Positions 26,186-34,947 of a stretch of 64,000 nucleotides of DNA are shown piece after piece (position 1 is the stretch's first letter; each line of letters starts with the position of its first letter). This stretch comes from Candidatus Frackibacter sp. WG13. GTDB lineage: Bacteria > Bacillota > Halanaerobiia > Halobacteroidales > Acetohalobiaceae. The stretch spans positions 1 through 64,000 of the forward strand of contig NZ_FOTT01000008.1 in the NCBI RefSeq assembly GCF_900114655.1. The letters run 5' to 3'. A program made the translations under genes and the position numbers. The notes beneath the pieces were generated by a model, which was given only the letters and a program-made list of their open reading frames with translations, had not been told where the DNA came from and made no database searches.

Positions 26186-28003
26186 ATGGTTCAATTAAAA
26201 GATGTGAAGCTTTTTATTCAACAAGTAGCTGATGCTTTTGCAGCTGTTTTAGATTATGAAGTGGCGATAATCGATAATGATTTGGAAGTAGTAGCCGGAA
26301 CTGGAAAGTATCAAGGAGAGGTAAGTACTCAGTACCAACCGGGGTCAATGACTCACTATTTACTCAATAATCCAGATAAAGCTTTAGTTGTTGAAGATAC
26401 TAAGAACAGTGAATTATGTAGCAACTGCAAGGATGACTGTCCAGTATGGTCTGTGATTATGTGCCCAATTAATTTCGAAGATGAAACGATAGGTTCTCTT
26501 TCCTTAATGGCTTTTAATGAGAAACAGCGTCAAAATTTAATTGAGGAGCGTTTAAGTTTAATTACTTTTTTAAGAAAAGTTTCACAATTTTTAGCTAGTA
26601 GTTTAGGAGAAAGAGAGATGAAGAGTAGAATTACAGTTATAGCTAATAAATTTAGAGCAGTAATTAATTCGGTACATGAGGGAATTATTGCGACTAATGC
26701 TGTGGGAAGAATAACGCATATAAATCAATCAGCTAAAAAAATCCTAAATATCAGTTCAGCACAAGTAGGAGAACATATTAATACTTTCTTTTCGGAGTTA
26801 GATTTAGATAAGGTGTTTAATAATATGGAGGAAGAAGAATCCAATTATTTTGAGATAAAGACAGAATATACAAAAGGGAATACGAAAATTAATCTTATCT
26901 GTAATGTTACTTTAATTAAAGATAATGGTAATGTTTTAGGAGCTACTATTTCTTTTAGAAAATTAGATGAAATGAAGCGTTTAGCTAATGAAATTATTGC
27001 TGAGAATAAAAAGACTACTTTTGATGATATTAAAGGAACAAGCAATCAGATCATTAAAGTTAAAAAACAGATGCAGCGAGTAGCTAAAACCGATTCAACA
27101 ATCTTAATTCGTGGCGAAAGTGGCACCGGGAAAAGTATGTTTGCTAAAGCGATTCATGAAGAAAGTGATCGAAGTTCAGGGGCTTTTGTTAATGTAAATT
27201 GTGCTGCTATCCCTGAGTCATTATTAGAATCAGAGTTATTTGGTTATGAAGAAGGAGCCTTTACTGGAGCTAAAAAGGGAGGGAAGCCTGGAAAATTTGA
27301 AATTGCTCATAAAGGGACGATCTTTTTAGATGAAATTGGGGATATGCCTCTACACTTTCAAGTTAAATTGTTAAAGGTGATTGAAAGTAAGCAGATAGAA
27401 AGAGTAGGTGGAGTTAAATCTATTGATATTGATGTAAGAATTATTGCAGCGACTCATCAGAATTTAGAAAAGATGGTTGAAGAAGATGAGTTTAGAAAGG
27501 ATTTGTTTTATAGATTGAATGTTATTCCATTTTATATACCACCATTGAGAGAACGAGAAGAAGATATCTGTTTATTACTGCATTCTTTTTTGAAGAAGTA
27601 TTCTAATTTGTTAAATAAAGAGATTACAGGTTTTACAGAGGAGGTAAAGCGGGAATTAGTTAATTATTCTTGGCCTGGAAATGTTCGCGAGCTAGAGAAT
27701 ACTATTGAGTATGCAGTTAATCTTGAAACTGCTAGATATATTACGAAAAAAAGTCTTCCCAAAAGAATTAAAAGCAATCAAGCAGAAAATAGTAATTTTT
27801 CTAATATTCCTACTATTAATGAGTTAGAAAAAAGAGCAATTATTGAAGCATTGAAGAAGTTTGGTATAACTAGTAAAGCCAAAGAGAAAGCAGCTAAAGC
27901 TTTAGGTATTGGAAGAGCTACGTTATATAGAAAACTAAAGAAATTTAACATAGAAGAATCTCAAATCGATATAGAATCTCAAAAAGAGAAGAAAGTTCTT
28001 TAA
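26186..28003 (+). CDS. Sigma-54-dependent transcriptional activator (PAS, AAA+, Fis)
   Basis: A 605-residue enhancer-binding protein. The N-terminal sensor region (1-150) carries a cysteine group, CSNCKDDCPVWSVIMCP, and may bind a metal, Fe-S cluster or ligand. A PAS domain (about 155-265) follows. The AAA+ domain has GESGTGKSMFAKAI (Walker A), GYEEGAFTGAKKGG (the GAFTGA sigma-54 contact), GTIFLDEIGDM (Walker B) and PWNVREL-type SWPGNVRELENTIEYA. The C-terminal Fis helix-turn-helix is AAKALGIGRATLYRKLKKF. It lies directly upstream of a sigma-54 promoter driving the methyl-transfer operon, its probable target. The start has an AAGGAGG site. Confidence 0.93.
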   Translation: MVQLKDVKLFIQQVADAFAAVLDYEVAIIDNDLEVVAGTGKYQGEVSTQYQPGSMTHYLLNNPDKALVVEDTKNSELCSNCKDDCPVWSVIMCPINFEDETIGSLSLMAFNEKQRQNLIEERLSLITFLRKVSQFLASSLGEREMKSRITVIANKFRAVINSVHEGIIATNAVGRITHINQSAKKILNISSAQVGEHINTFFSELDLDKVFNNMEEEESNYFEIKTEYTKGNTKINLICNVTLIKDNGNVLGATISFRKLDEMKRLANEIIAENKKTTFDDIKGTSNQIIKVKKQMQRVAKTDSTILIRGESGTGKSMFAKAIHEESDRSSGAFVNVNCAAIPESLLESELFGYEEGAFTGAKKGGKPGKFEIAHKGTIFLDEIGDMPLHFQVKLLKVIESKQIERVGGVKSIDIDVRIIAATHQNLEKMVEEDEFRKDLFYRLNVIPFYIPPLREREEDICLLLHSFLKKYSNLLNKEITGFTEEVKRELVNYSWPGNVRELENTIEYAVNLETARYITKKSLPKRIKSNQAENSNFSNIPTINELEKRAIIEALKKFGITSKAKEKAAKALGIGRATLYRKLKKFNIEESQIDIESQKEKKVL

Positions 28004-28042
28004 AGCCTCTATTGTTAAGCATAACTGAAGATTTATTTGTGA

Positions 28043-28073
28043 ATGATATCTCAAAGCGAGATGTCATTTTTTT
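28043..28073 (+). terminator. Rho-independent terminator of the activator gene
   Basis: ATGATATCTC (28043-28052) pairs with GAGATGTCAT (28058-28067) around AAAGC, with one G-U pair, followed by seven T residues. Confidence 0.85.
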
Positions 28074-28093
28074 ATTTTTACTAAAAAATACAT

Positions 28094-28193
28094 TCTCATT
28101 ATGAGATTTTATTTCAAAATGATAATAGTTATTATATATCTTGATATAATAGGCTTGACCTTTAAGTAAACACGATTAATTCTCATTTTGATA
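28094..28193. promoter_or_regulatory. Three 13-bp enhancer-like sites for the sigma-54 activator
   Basis: Three related palindromes occur: TCTCATTATGAGA (28094-28106), TTTCAAAATGATA (28112-28124, reverse complement TATCATTTTGAAA) and TCTCATTTTGATA (28181-28193). Their shared form is TnTCATTnTGAnA. They lie roughly 120-220 bases upstream of the -24/-12 promoter, the usual place for enhancer-binding-protein sites. Confidence 0.6.
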
Positions 28194-28312
28194 TATAAAT
28201 TTTAATTTTTTGAACTTTTAATGATAAGATAAGAATTTGATAACAGGTTATACTTCCTATGATTACAACTATTTAGCAAAAAATCTATTTTATTATTATT
28301 AAGTGCTAAAGA

Positions 28313-28328
28313 TGGCATGGAATTTGCA
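28313..28328 (+). promoter_or_regulatory. Sigma-54 (-24/-12) promoter of the methyl-transfer operon
   Basis: TGGCATGGAATTTGCA has GG and GC exactly ten bases apart and matches the TGGCAC-N5-TTGCA consensus at all but one position. The predicted start near 28340 gives a leader of about 140 bases before the first corrinoid gene. The adjacent gene upstream encodes a sigma-54 activator. Confidence 0.88.
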
Positions 28329-28479
28329 CTTAAAATATTATGAGATAAATTTTATATTTGCAGATTCAAAAAAGAGAGGTGAATAAAGCTTAAAATAATT
28401 AAAAAAGTTTGAAAATTATGATTATAGTTAATTTTAAAGTAAAGGAATCAATAACTCAAATCAAAAGGAGGAATGAATA

Positions 28480-29112
28480 ATGGCTGATTTTGAAAAGTTA
28501 AGTAATTCTGTAATTAAGGGTAATGTTGAAGAGGTAACGGAACTTACTCAGACAGCTATTGATGAAGGAGCAGAACCTACGGATATCATTAAGAAGGGTT
28601 TAATTGGTGGTATGAAGGTAGTTGGTCAGCGATTTAAAGATGGAGATATGTTTGTACCCGAAGTGATGATGGCTGCTAAATCAATGAAAGCCGGGGTAGA
28701 GTTAGTTAATCCTTTACTCGCGGAAGGAGACACTTCATCAGAAGGCAAAGTATTGTTAGGTACAGTTGCTGGTGATTTACATGATATCGGTAAGAACCTA
28801 GTAGGCATGATGATGGAAAGTGCTAGTTTAGAGGTAATAGATTTAGGAACAGATGTAGACCCGGAAGAATTTGTAGAAGCTGTCAAAGAACATCAACCAG
28901 ATGTAGTAGGAATGAGTGCTCTATTAACAACAACTATGTTAGAAATGCAGAATACGATAGAGCTTTTAGAAGAAGAAGGATTAAGAGATTCAGTAAAAAT
29001 TATAGTTGGTGGCGCACCAGTAACACCAGATTTTGCTGAAGAGATAGGTGCAGATGGTTGGTCTGCGGATGCTGCTTCAGCTAAAGATAAAGCCCTAGAG
29101 CTAATCGGTTAA
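28480..29112 (+). CDS. Corrinoid protein (MttC/MtbC-like), copy 1
   Basis: A 210-residue corrinoid-binding protein. A four-helix cap (residues 1-85) precedes the B12-binding Rossmann domain with DLHDIGKNLV (the histidine is the lower cobalt ligand), SALLTTTM and VGGAPVT. It accepts a methyl group from a substrate-specific methyltransferase and passes it to tetrahydrofolate through a second methyltransferase. It is the first gene after the sigma-54 promoter, with AAAGGAGG before the ATG. A nearly identical copy lies at 30696, differing at three residues and about ten bases. Its partner is probably the MttB-family gene just downstream. Confidence 0.93.
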   Translation: MADFEKLSNSVIKGNVEEVTELTQTAIDEGAEPTDIIKKGLIGGMKVVGQRFKDGDMFVPEVMMAAKSMKAGVELVNPLLAEGDTSSEGKVLLGTVAGDLHDIGKNLVGMMMESASLEVIDLGTDVDPEEFVEAVKEHQPDVVGMSALLTTTMLEMQNTIELLEEEGLRDSVKIIVGGAPVTPDFAEEIGADGWSADAASAKDKALELIG

Positions 29113-29196
29113 TAGTTCAAAATTAGAAAGAAGATTAAAGGATTAAATATAAATACTTTGTTTAAATTAGATAAACTGTGAAAGGGGAGATCAGTT

Positions 29197-30666
29197 GTGG
29201 AAAAGATGGTTAGGTCAAATTCGATTGTGAATAAAACAGTTAACTTTTCTTCATTAAGTGAAGAAGAAAGAAAGGCTATTTATTTGGCTGCTCTTGAAAT
29301 TTTAGAGAAGACTGGTGCTATTGTTCACGATGAAGAAACACTTGAAGTGCTAGAAGACGCTGGATGTTGGGTTGATGGCAATCGGGTACGAATTCCTTCA
29401 GGTGTAACACAAGAAGCGGTCAATTCAGCACCTGAAAGAGTAGTCTTTTATGACCGTAATGGAAGTCGAAAGATAATTGCCGAGGGACATAATACTTACT
29501 TCGGTCCAGGACCTACAAATAATTATTATAGGGATCCCGAAACTGGAGAAAGAAGAGATCCTAAAAAAGAAGATAAGGCAGATGTAGCTAAGGTCTGTGA
29601 TTACTTGCCGAATATTGATTATGTAATGGATTTGGGAACTCCTAAGGATGTGGAAACAGGTATTTCGGATATTCATTCATTTGATGCTATGGTACGCAAT
29701 ACTACTAAGCCGATCTTCCACTGGGGTTTTGATATAGATCAGTATGAAGATATTATTGAGATGGCAGCAGTAGTAGCCGGTGGTATGGAAGAGTTACAAA
29801 GGAAGCCTTTTATTGCACTTTATTCAGAGCCAACGCCACCATTAGTTCATTCGGAAGAAGCGATTGCTAAAGCTACTTATGCTGGTAAGCATAAACTACC
29901 TATTATTTATACTCCTTGTATTATGTCAGGAGGGACTGCTCCAGCGACATTGGCATCTACAATAGCGTTAGGTGTAGCTGACAGTTTAGTTGGTTTAGTT
30001 GCTAATCAGCATTTAAATAAAGGGAATCCATTTATTATGGGAGGAGTATATACGATTGTAGATATGAAGAGTACTGTCTTCTCATATGGTTCGCCAGAGT
30101 TTTTAGCTTTACAGGCAGGAATTGCTGAAGTTGCACACTATATGGGAATTCCGGTCTTTGGAACTGCTGGTTGTACAGATTCTTGTACGCTTGATGGTCA
30201 GGCAGCAGCTGAATCAGCGATGAGTATTTTAATTGCTGCAGAAGCTGGTGCAAATGTAGTTCATGATGTAGGATATACTGAATATGGATCTACAGGTTCA
30301 TTATATCAGTTAGTAATGGGTAATGAGATAATCGGTATGGTTAAGCGATTTATGAGAGGAATTGATGTCAATTATGAAACATTAGCTACAGATGTAGTAG
30401 ACGCTGTAGGCCCAGGTGGTCATTTCCTTGGTCAAGAACATACTCAAAAACACTTTAAAAATGAAACTTGGTTCCCGGAGTTAATCAATCGCCAACGATA
30501 TCCTGGATGGAAAGCTGCAGGAGCAACTACTATGGGTGATAGAGTTATTGATAAGACACAAGAAATTCTTGTTGAACATAAACCAGAACCACTTTCAGAA
30601 GAAATTCAAAAGAAATTAGATGAAATAGTTAAAAATGCTGTTAAGCGAGAAATGAGTAAACAATAA
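29197..30666 (+). CDS. Non-pyrrolysine MttB-family methyltransferase 1 (betaine-type)
   Basis: A 489-residue member of the trimethylamine methyltransferase (MttB) superfamily. Landmarks are AALEILEKTGAIVHDEETLEVLEDAGC, TPCIMSGGTAPATLA, FIMGGVYTIVDMK, FGTAGCTDSCTLDGQAAAES and VGPGGHFLGQEHTQKHF. It contains no in-frame TAG, so it belongs to the non-pyrrolysine branch that includes the glycine betaine methyltransferase MtgB. It probably transfers a methyl from a quaternary or N-methylated amine to the corrinoid protein next door. The BCCT carrier at 36.6 kb makes glycine betaine the likely substrate, which is an inference. The start is GTG 29197 after AAAGGGGAG. Confidence 0.85.
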   Translation: MEKMVRSNSIVNKTVNFSSLSEEERKAIYLAALEILEKTGAIVHDEETLEVLEDAGCWVDGNRVRIPSGVTQEAVNSAPERVVFYDRNGSRKIIAEGHNTYFGPGPTNNYYRDPETGERRDPKKEDKADVAKVCDYLPNIDYVMDLGTPKDVETGISDIHSFDAMVRNTTKPIFHWGFDIDQYEDIIEMAAVVAGGMEELQRKPFIALYSEPTPPLVHSEEAIAKATYAGKHKLPIIYTPCIMSGGTAPATLASTIALGVADSLVGLVANQHLNKGNPFIMGGVYTIVDMKSTVFSYGSPEFLALQAGIAEVAHYMGIPVFGTAGCTDSCTLDGQAAAESAMSILIAAEAGANVVHDVGYTEYGSTGSLYQLVMGNEIIGMVKRFMRGIDVNYETLATDVVDAVGPGGHFLGQEHTQKHFKNETWFPELINRQRYPGWKAAGATTMGDRVIDKTQEILVEHKPEPLSEEIQKKLDEIVKNAVKREMSKQ

Positions 30667-30695
30667 AAGAGACCAATCAAAAGGAGGAATGAATA

Positions 30696-31328
30696 ATGGC
30701 TGATTTTGAAAAGTTAAGTAATTCTGTGATTAAGGGTAATGTTGAAGAGGTAACGGAACTTACTCAGACAGCTATTGATGAAGGAGCAGAACCTACAGAT
30801 ATCATTAAGAAGGGTTTAATTGGTGGTATGAAGGTAGTTGGTCAGCGATTTAAAGCTGGAGATATGTTTGTACCCGAAGTGATGATGGCTGCTAAATCAA
30901 TGAAAGCCGGGGTAGAGTTAGTTAATCCTTTACTCGCGGAAGGAGACACTTCATCAGAAGGCAAAGTATTGTTAGGTACAGTTGCTGGTGATTTACATGA
31001 TATCGGTAAGAACCTAGTAGGCATGATGATGGAAAGTGCTAGTTTAGAAGTAATAGATTTAGGAACAGATGTAGACCCGGAAGAATTTGTAGAAGCTGTC
31101 AAAGAGCATGAGCCAGATGTAGTAGGAATGAGTGCTTTATTAACAACAACTATGTTAGAAATGCAGAATACGATAGAGCTTTTAGAAGAAGAAGGATTAA
31201 GAGATTCAGTAAAAATTATAGTTGGTGGCGCACCAGTAACACCAGATTTTGCTGAAGAGACAGGTGCAGATGGTTGGTCTGCGGATGCTGCTTCAGCTAA
31301 AGATAAAGCTCTAGAGCTAATCGGTTAA
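30696..31328 (+). CDS. Corrinoid protein (MttC/MtbC-like), copy 2
   Basis: A 210-residue twin of the protein at 28480. The differences are A for D in QRFKAGDMF, E for Q in KEHEPD, and T for I in EETGADG. The B12 ligand motif DLHDIGKNLV is unchanged. The identity also covers the ribosome-binding site (ATCAAAAGGAGGAATGAATA) and partly the downstream region, indicating recent duplication or ongoing gene conversion. It sits between two divergent methyltransferases and probably serves the one that follows. Confidence 0.93.
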   Translation: MADFEKLSNSVIKGNVEEVTELTQTAIDEGAEPTDIIKKGLIGGMKVVGQRFKAGDMFVPEVMMAAKSMKAGVELVNPLLAEGDTSSEGKVLLGTVAGDLHDIGKNLVGMMMESASLEVIDLGTDVDPEEFVEAVKEHEPDVVGMSALLTTTMLEMQNTIELLEEEGLRDSVKIIVGGAPVTPDFAEETGADGWSADAASAKDKALELIG

Positions 31329-31414
31329 TAGTTTAAAATTATAAAAATGATTTAAAAATTTAAATGTAAATAGTTTGTTTAAAGCAGATAATTTGTGAAA
31401 GGGGAGATTTGTTT

Positions 31415-32872
31415 ATGATGAGAAGTAACTTTAAGGCCAATAATTCGATGGTTTTAGAAGTACTTACCGAAGAACAATGCCAGATGATCTTATCAGCAGC
31501 AATGGAAATTTTAGAACGTACCGGAGTTGTGTATCACTATGATGAAGCATTAGAAATTTTAGATGAAGCTGGATGTTGGGTTGATGGCAATCGCGTAAGA
31601 ATTCCAACTAAGTTAGTAGAAAAGGCTTTAAGAACGGTACCTTCACGGGTAACTTTATATAATAGTAGAACTAAAGAGCCAGCATTAAGATTAGAAGGAA
31701 GTAATGCTTATTTTGGTACTGGTTCTGATACTCCACATTTTATTGACCCATATACTCAAGAAAGAATAAAGGCTAGTGAAGAGACGGTAAGCATGGCTAC
31801 TAAAGTAATTGATGCTTTACCTAATCTTGACTTTGTTATGTCCTTAGGAATTGTACAGGATGTACCACAACCAATTTATGATCGTTACCAATTTCGAGCT
31901 CAAATCTTAAATACATCTAAGCCAATAGTTACAACTGCTACTGATGTTGAAGGTTATGCAGATATTATTAAGATGTGTGAAATAGTCGCCGGAGGAGAAG
32001 AAGAATTAAGGCAGCGACCATTTATGACTCTTTATGCTGAACCGATTTCTCCGCTTCAGCATGATAATGATGCATCGACAAAATTAGTATTAGCGGGTAA
32101 GAAATCGTTACCTGTTGTTTACACACCTTGTATTATGGCTGGGGGAACAGTACCAGCAACATTAGCTGGGGCAATGGCTAATGGTTTAGCTGAAAGTTTA
32201 AGTGGGTTAGTACTTAATCAACAAACAAATGAAGGAAATCCATTTATTATGGGTGGAGTATTTACAATAATGGACATGGAAACTACTATTTTCTCTTATG
32301 GTGCACCTGAATTTCATTTAATGCAGGCTGCTTTAGCTGATATGGCTCACTTCCTGCAAATACCAATGTTTGGAACCTGTGGTTGTACTGATTCAAAAGT
32401 AGTTGATGAACAAGCAGCAATTGAAGATGCCTTATCTATCTTAATCACTGCTCAATCAGGGGCTAATTTGAATCATGATGTTGGTTATATTGAGCATGGG
32501 AATACTGGTTCACTAGAGAATTTAGCAATTTGTGATGATTTAATTGGTATAGCTAGAAGGGTAGTTAAAGGAATAGAAGTTAATGAAGAGACTTTAGCAT
32601 TAGATGTAATTGATGAAATTGGGCCTGGAGGACACTTCCTAGCTCATGAACATACTATGGAGAACTTTAAAAAGGAGACATGGTACCCAGACTTATTACA
32701 ACGCAAGCGATATGGTGAATGGCAAAAAGATGGTAAGAAAACATTAACGGAACGAGCTAATGAAAAAGTTATTGATATTTTAGAGAATTATGAACCAGAG
32801 CCGCTTTCTGATGAAGTTGTACAAAAGCTTAATGAGGTTGTACAAAAAGCTGAAGAAAGTTTAGATCTTTAA
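31415..32872 (+). CDS. Non-pyrrolysine MttB-family methyltransferase 2
   Basis: A 485-residue MttB-superfamily protein, clearly related to but diverged from the one at 29197. Landmarks are AAMEILERTGVVYHYDEALEILDEAGC, TPCIMAGGTVPATLAGAMANGLAES, FIMGGVFTIMDME, FGTCGCTDSKVVDEQAA and IGPGGHFLAHEHTMENF. There is no in-frame TAG. It may take a different substrate from the first, for example dimethylglycine, proline betaine or carnitine; the sequence cannot tell. The start is ATG 31415, eight bases after AAAGGGGAG; a TTG two codons upstream is less likely. The gene completes the second corrinoid/methyltransferase pair. Confidence 0.83.
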   Translation: MMRSNFKANNSMVLEVLTEEQCQMILSAAMEILERTGVVYHYDEALEILDEAGCWVDGNRVRIPTKLVEKALRTVPSRVTLYNSRTKEPALRLEGSNAYFGTGSDTPHFIDPYTQERIKASEETVSMATKVIDALPNLDFVMSLGIVQDVPQPIYDRYQFRAQILNTSKPIVTTATDVEGYADIIKMCEIVAGGEEELRQRPFMTLYAEPISPLQHDNDASTKLVLAGKKSLPVVYTPCIMAGGTVPATLAGAMANGLAESLSGLVLNQQTNEGNPFIMGGVFTIMDMETTIFSYGAPEFHLMQAALADMAHFLQIPMFGTCGCTDSKVVDEQAAIEDALSILITAQSGANLNHDVGYIEHGNTGSLENLAICDDLIGIARRVVKGIEVNEETLALDVIDEIGPGGHFLAHEHTMENFKKETWYPDLLQRKRYGEWQKDGKKTLTERANEKVIDILENYEPEPLSDEVVQKLNEVVQKAEESLDL

Positions 32873-32976
32873 GGAAATTTCAAGCATAATTAATCGATGC
32901 AAAGACTCTATTATCTAAGATTCTTAATTAACTAGGGAAGATTAGCTTTCTATCTGTAAATTGAGGAGGATGGTTT

Positions 32977-34947
32977 ATGGAAATAGCACTGGGGATTGAC
33001 ACTGGTGGGACTTATACTGATGGCGTAGTTATGGATGTTGATGAAGGGGTTATATATGACAAGGCTAAGGCCCTTACTACTCGTCAGGACCTATCAATAG
33101 GCATTAATGAATGTATTAATAACCTTGAAAAGATAGATTTTAATGATATTAAGATGGTATCTCTTTCTACCACTTTGGCTACTAATGCTACTGTTGAAGG
33201 ACAGGGATGTGAAGTAGGGTTAATCCTAATTGGATTTGAACCTGACCGTAATCTACCGACGGAACATGTTGTTCAGGTTAAAGGTGGTCATAACATAAAA
33301 GGTAAGCCTAAGGAAGAGTTAGATTTAGCTGAAGTTAAAGAAGTAATTAATTCTATCCAAGGTAAGGTAGATGCATTCGCAGTTTCTGGTTATCTCAGCG
33401 TTAGAAATCCTGAGCATGAAGAGAAGGTTAAGGAATTAGTTCAGGAGTTAACTGATTATCCAGTGGTTTGTGGTCATGAATTAACTTCTTCACTGGGTAT
33501 GCATGAAAGAACATCTACAGCTGTGCTGAATGCTCGTTTAATTCCAATTATTGCCGAATTAATAGATGCAGTGAAGAAGAGTATGGCTGACAAGAAGATA
33601 GATGCTCCTTTAATGATTGTTAAAGGTGATGGAAGTTTAGTTGGCGAAGAGATAGCTAGAGAAAAACCGATTGAGACTGTACTCTCTGGGCCGGCATCTA
33701 GTCTAATTGGTGCTACTTACCTTACTGATATAGAGGATGGAGTTGTAGTAGATATGGGCGGTACCACTACTGATGTAGCACTTTTGGAAGAAGGAAGACC
33801 AAGCCTTAATCAAGATGGAGCTATGGTTGGTGGTTGGCTAACCCGGGTTCAAGCAGTGGATATCGCTACTATAGGTATAGGTGGCGACAGTTATGTGCAG
33901 GTTTCTAAAGATGGTTTACTTCAGGTTGGTCCCCAGCGTGTATTTCCTCTTTCCTGGATTGTAGAGGAATATGAACATTTAGGAGAACAGCTATTTGAAA
34001 TTAGAAAGGAAGAATATTTTCCAATTAATTCACAGCCATTTGATATTCTAACCTTTATTAAAGAACCATTAAATATAGACTTAACTAGGACTGAAGCTAA
34101 AATGCTTGATATAATTAAGGAAGAACCTCAATCTCTATACCATTTAGGAAAAAGGTTAGATAAAGACCCTAACTTATTACCGTGGGAACGTTTAGTTAAT
34201 GTTGGTTCTATCCATAGAGCTTCTTTGACTCCTACGGATATATTACATGCAGCAGGAAGATTAGACAGATGGGATAAACAAGCAGCTAAAGTAGGAGTAG
34301 AGATTGCTGCTAAAAGGTACAATGTTGAAGTTAAGGACTTTATAGAAGCAGTTTATGAAGAAATTTATTACAAGATAGCTTTAGTAGTTACAGAAATGTT
34401 CATTAAAAATCAAGGAATAGATTTTAAGTGGCAATCAGGGTCATTAGTAGAGTTTTTATTAGAGGAAATGTTTAAGAAAGGTAAGGAAGAGACATTAATT
34501 GATTTTTCAGCATCAATTAAAGTACCTATTATTGCTATTGGTGCACCAGTAGAAGCTTATTTTCCTCAAATTTCAAAACGATGTAATACATCATTAGAGA
34601 TACCAGAACATTCTGAAGTAGCTAATGCAGTAGGAACTGTTACTAGTAAAGTTATAGAAAGAATTAAGATTTTAATTAAACCAGGAGCCGAGATCGGCTA
34701 TGTAGTTCATGCTCCGTGGGAGGCAAAAGGTTTTGTTGAATTAGAAAAAGCAGTTGATTATGCTAAGAATAAAGGAGAAAAATATGTTAGACAACGCGTT
34801 GAGCTTTCAGGAGTTACAGATATCAAAGTAATGCTAGAACATGAGGATGTTTATAGTAGTTTTTCACAGGTTGATAGAGTTAATGATGATCTATACTTAG
34901 AGAGTAGGATTGAAATTGTTGCTATGGGGAGACCGAAACTAAGATGA
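32977..34947 (+). CDS. Hydantoinase A/oxoprolinase-like ASKHA protein in the methyl-transfer operon
   Basis: A 656-residue protein. The N-terminal hydantoinase/oxoprolinase domain has the ASKHA phosphate loops GIDTGGTYTDGVV (residue 6) and VVDMGGTTTDVALL (about 262). IETVLSGPASSLIGA lies between them, and a further helical region and C-terminal domain follow. HyuA-type proteins are ATP-dependent hydrolases, but this divergent subgroup travels with MttB-family methyltransferases. Unlike reductive activators of corrinoid proteins (RACE, RamA), it has no cysteine-rich Fe-S domain, so the role is open. Candidates are an ATP-using activator or a hydrolase. GAGGAGG precedes the ATG, and the gene overlaps the next by four bases. 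Confidence 0.75.
   Translation: MEIALGIDTGGTYTDGVVMDVDEGVIYDKAKALTTRQDLSIGINECINNLEKIDFNDIKMVSLSTTLATNATVEGQGCEVGLILIGFEPDRNLPTEHVVQVKGGHNIKGKPKEELDLAEVKEVINSIQGKVDAFAVSGYLSVRNPEHEEKVKELVQELTDYPVVCGHELTSSLGMHERTSTAVLNARLIPIIAELIDAVKKSMADKKIDAPLMIVKGDGSLVGEEIAREKPIETVLSGPASSLIGATYLTDIEDGVVVDMGGTTTDVALLEEGRPSLNQDGAMVGGWLTRVQAVDIATIGIGGDSYVQVSKDGLLQVGPQRVFPLSWIVEEYEHLGEQLFEIRKEEYFPINSQPFDILTFIKEPLNIDLTRTEAKMLDIIKEEPQSLYHLGKRLDKDPNLLPWERLVNVGSIHRASLTPTDILHAAGRLDRWDKQAAKVGVEIAAKRYNVEVKDFIEAVYEEIYYKIALVVTEMFIKNQGIDFKWQSGSLVEFLLEEMFKKGKEETLIDFSASIKVPIIAIGAPVEAYFPQISKRCNTSLEIPEHSEVANAVGTVTSKVIERIKILIKPGAEIGYVVHAPWEAKGFVELEKAVDYAKNKGEKYVRQRVELSGVTDIKVMLEHEDVYSSFSQVDRVNDDLYLESRIEIVAMGRPKLR

Noticed and set aside
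28329-28479. Cobalamin riboswitch in the leader of the corrinoid operon
   Set aside because: The leader is short and AT-rich and lacks the B12-box.
29197-32872. Pyrrolysine-containing trimethylamine methyltransferases
   Set aside because: Both MttB-family frames are full length without an in-frame TAG, which places them in the non-pyrrolysine, betaine-type branch.
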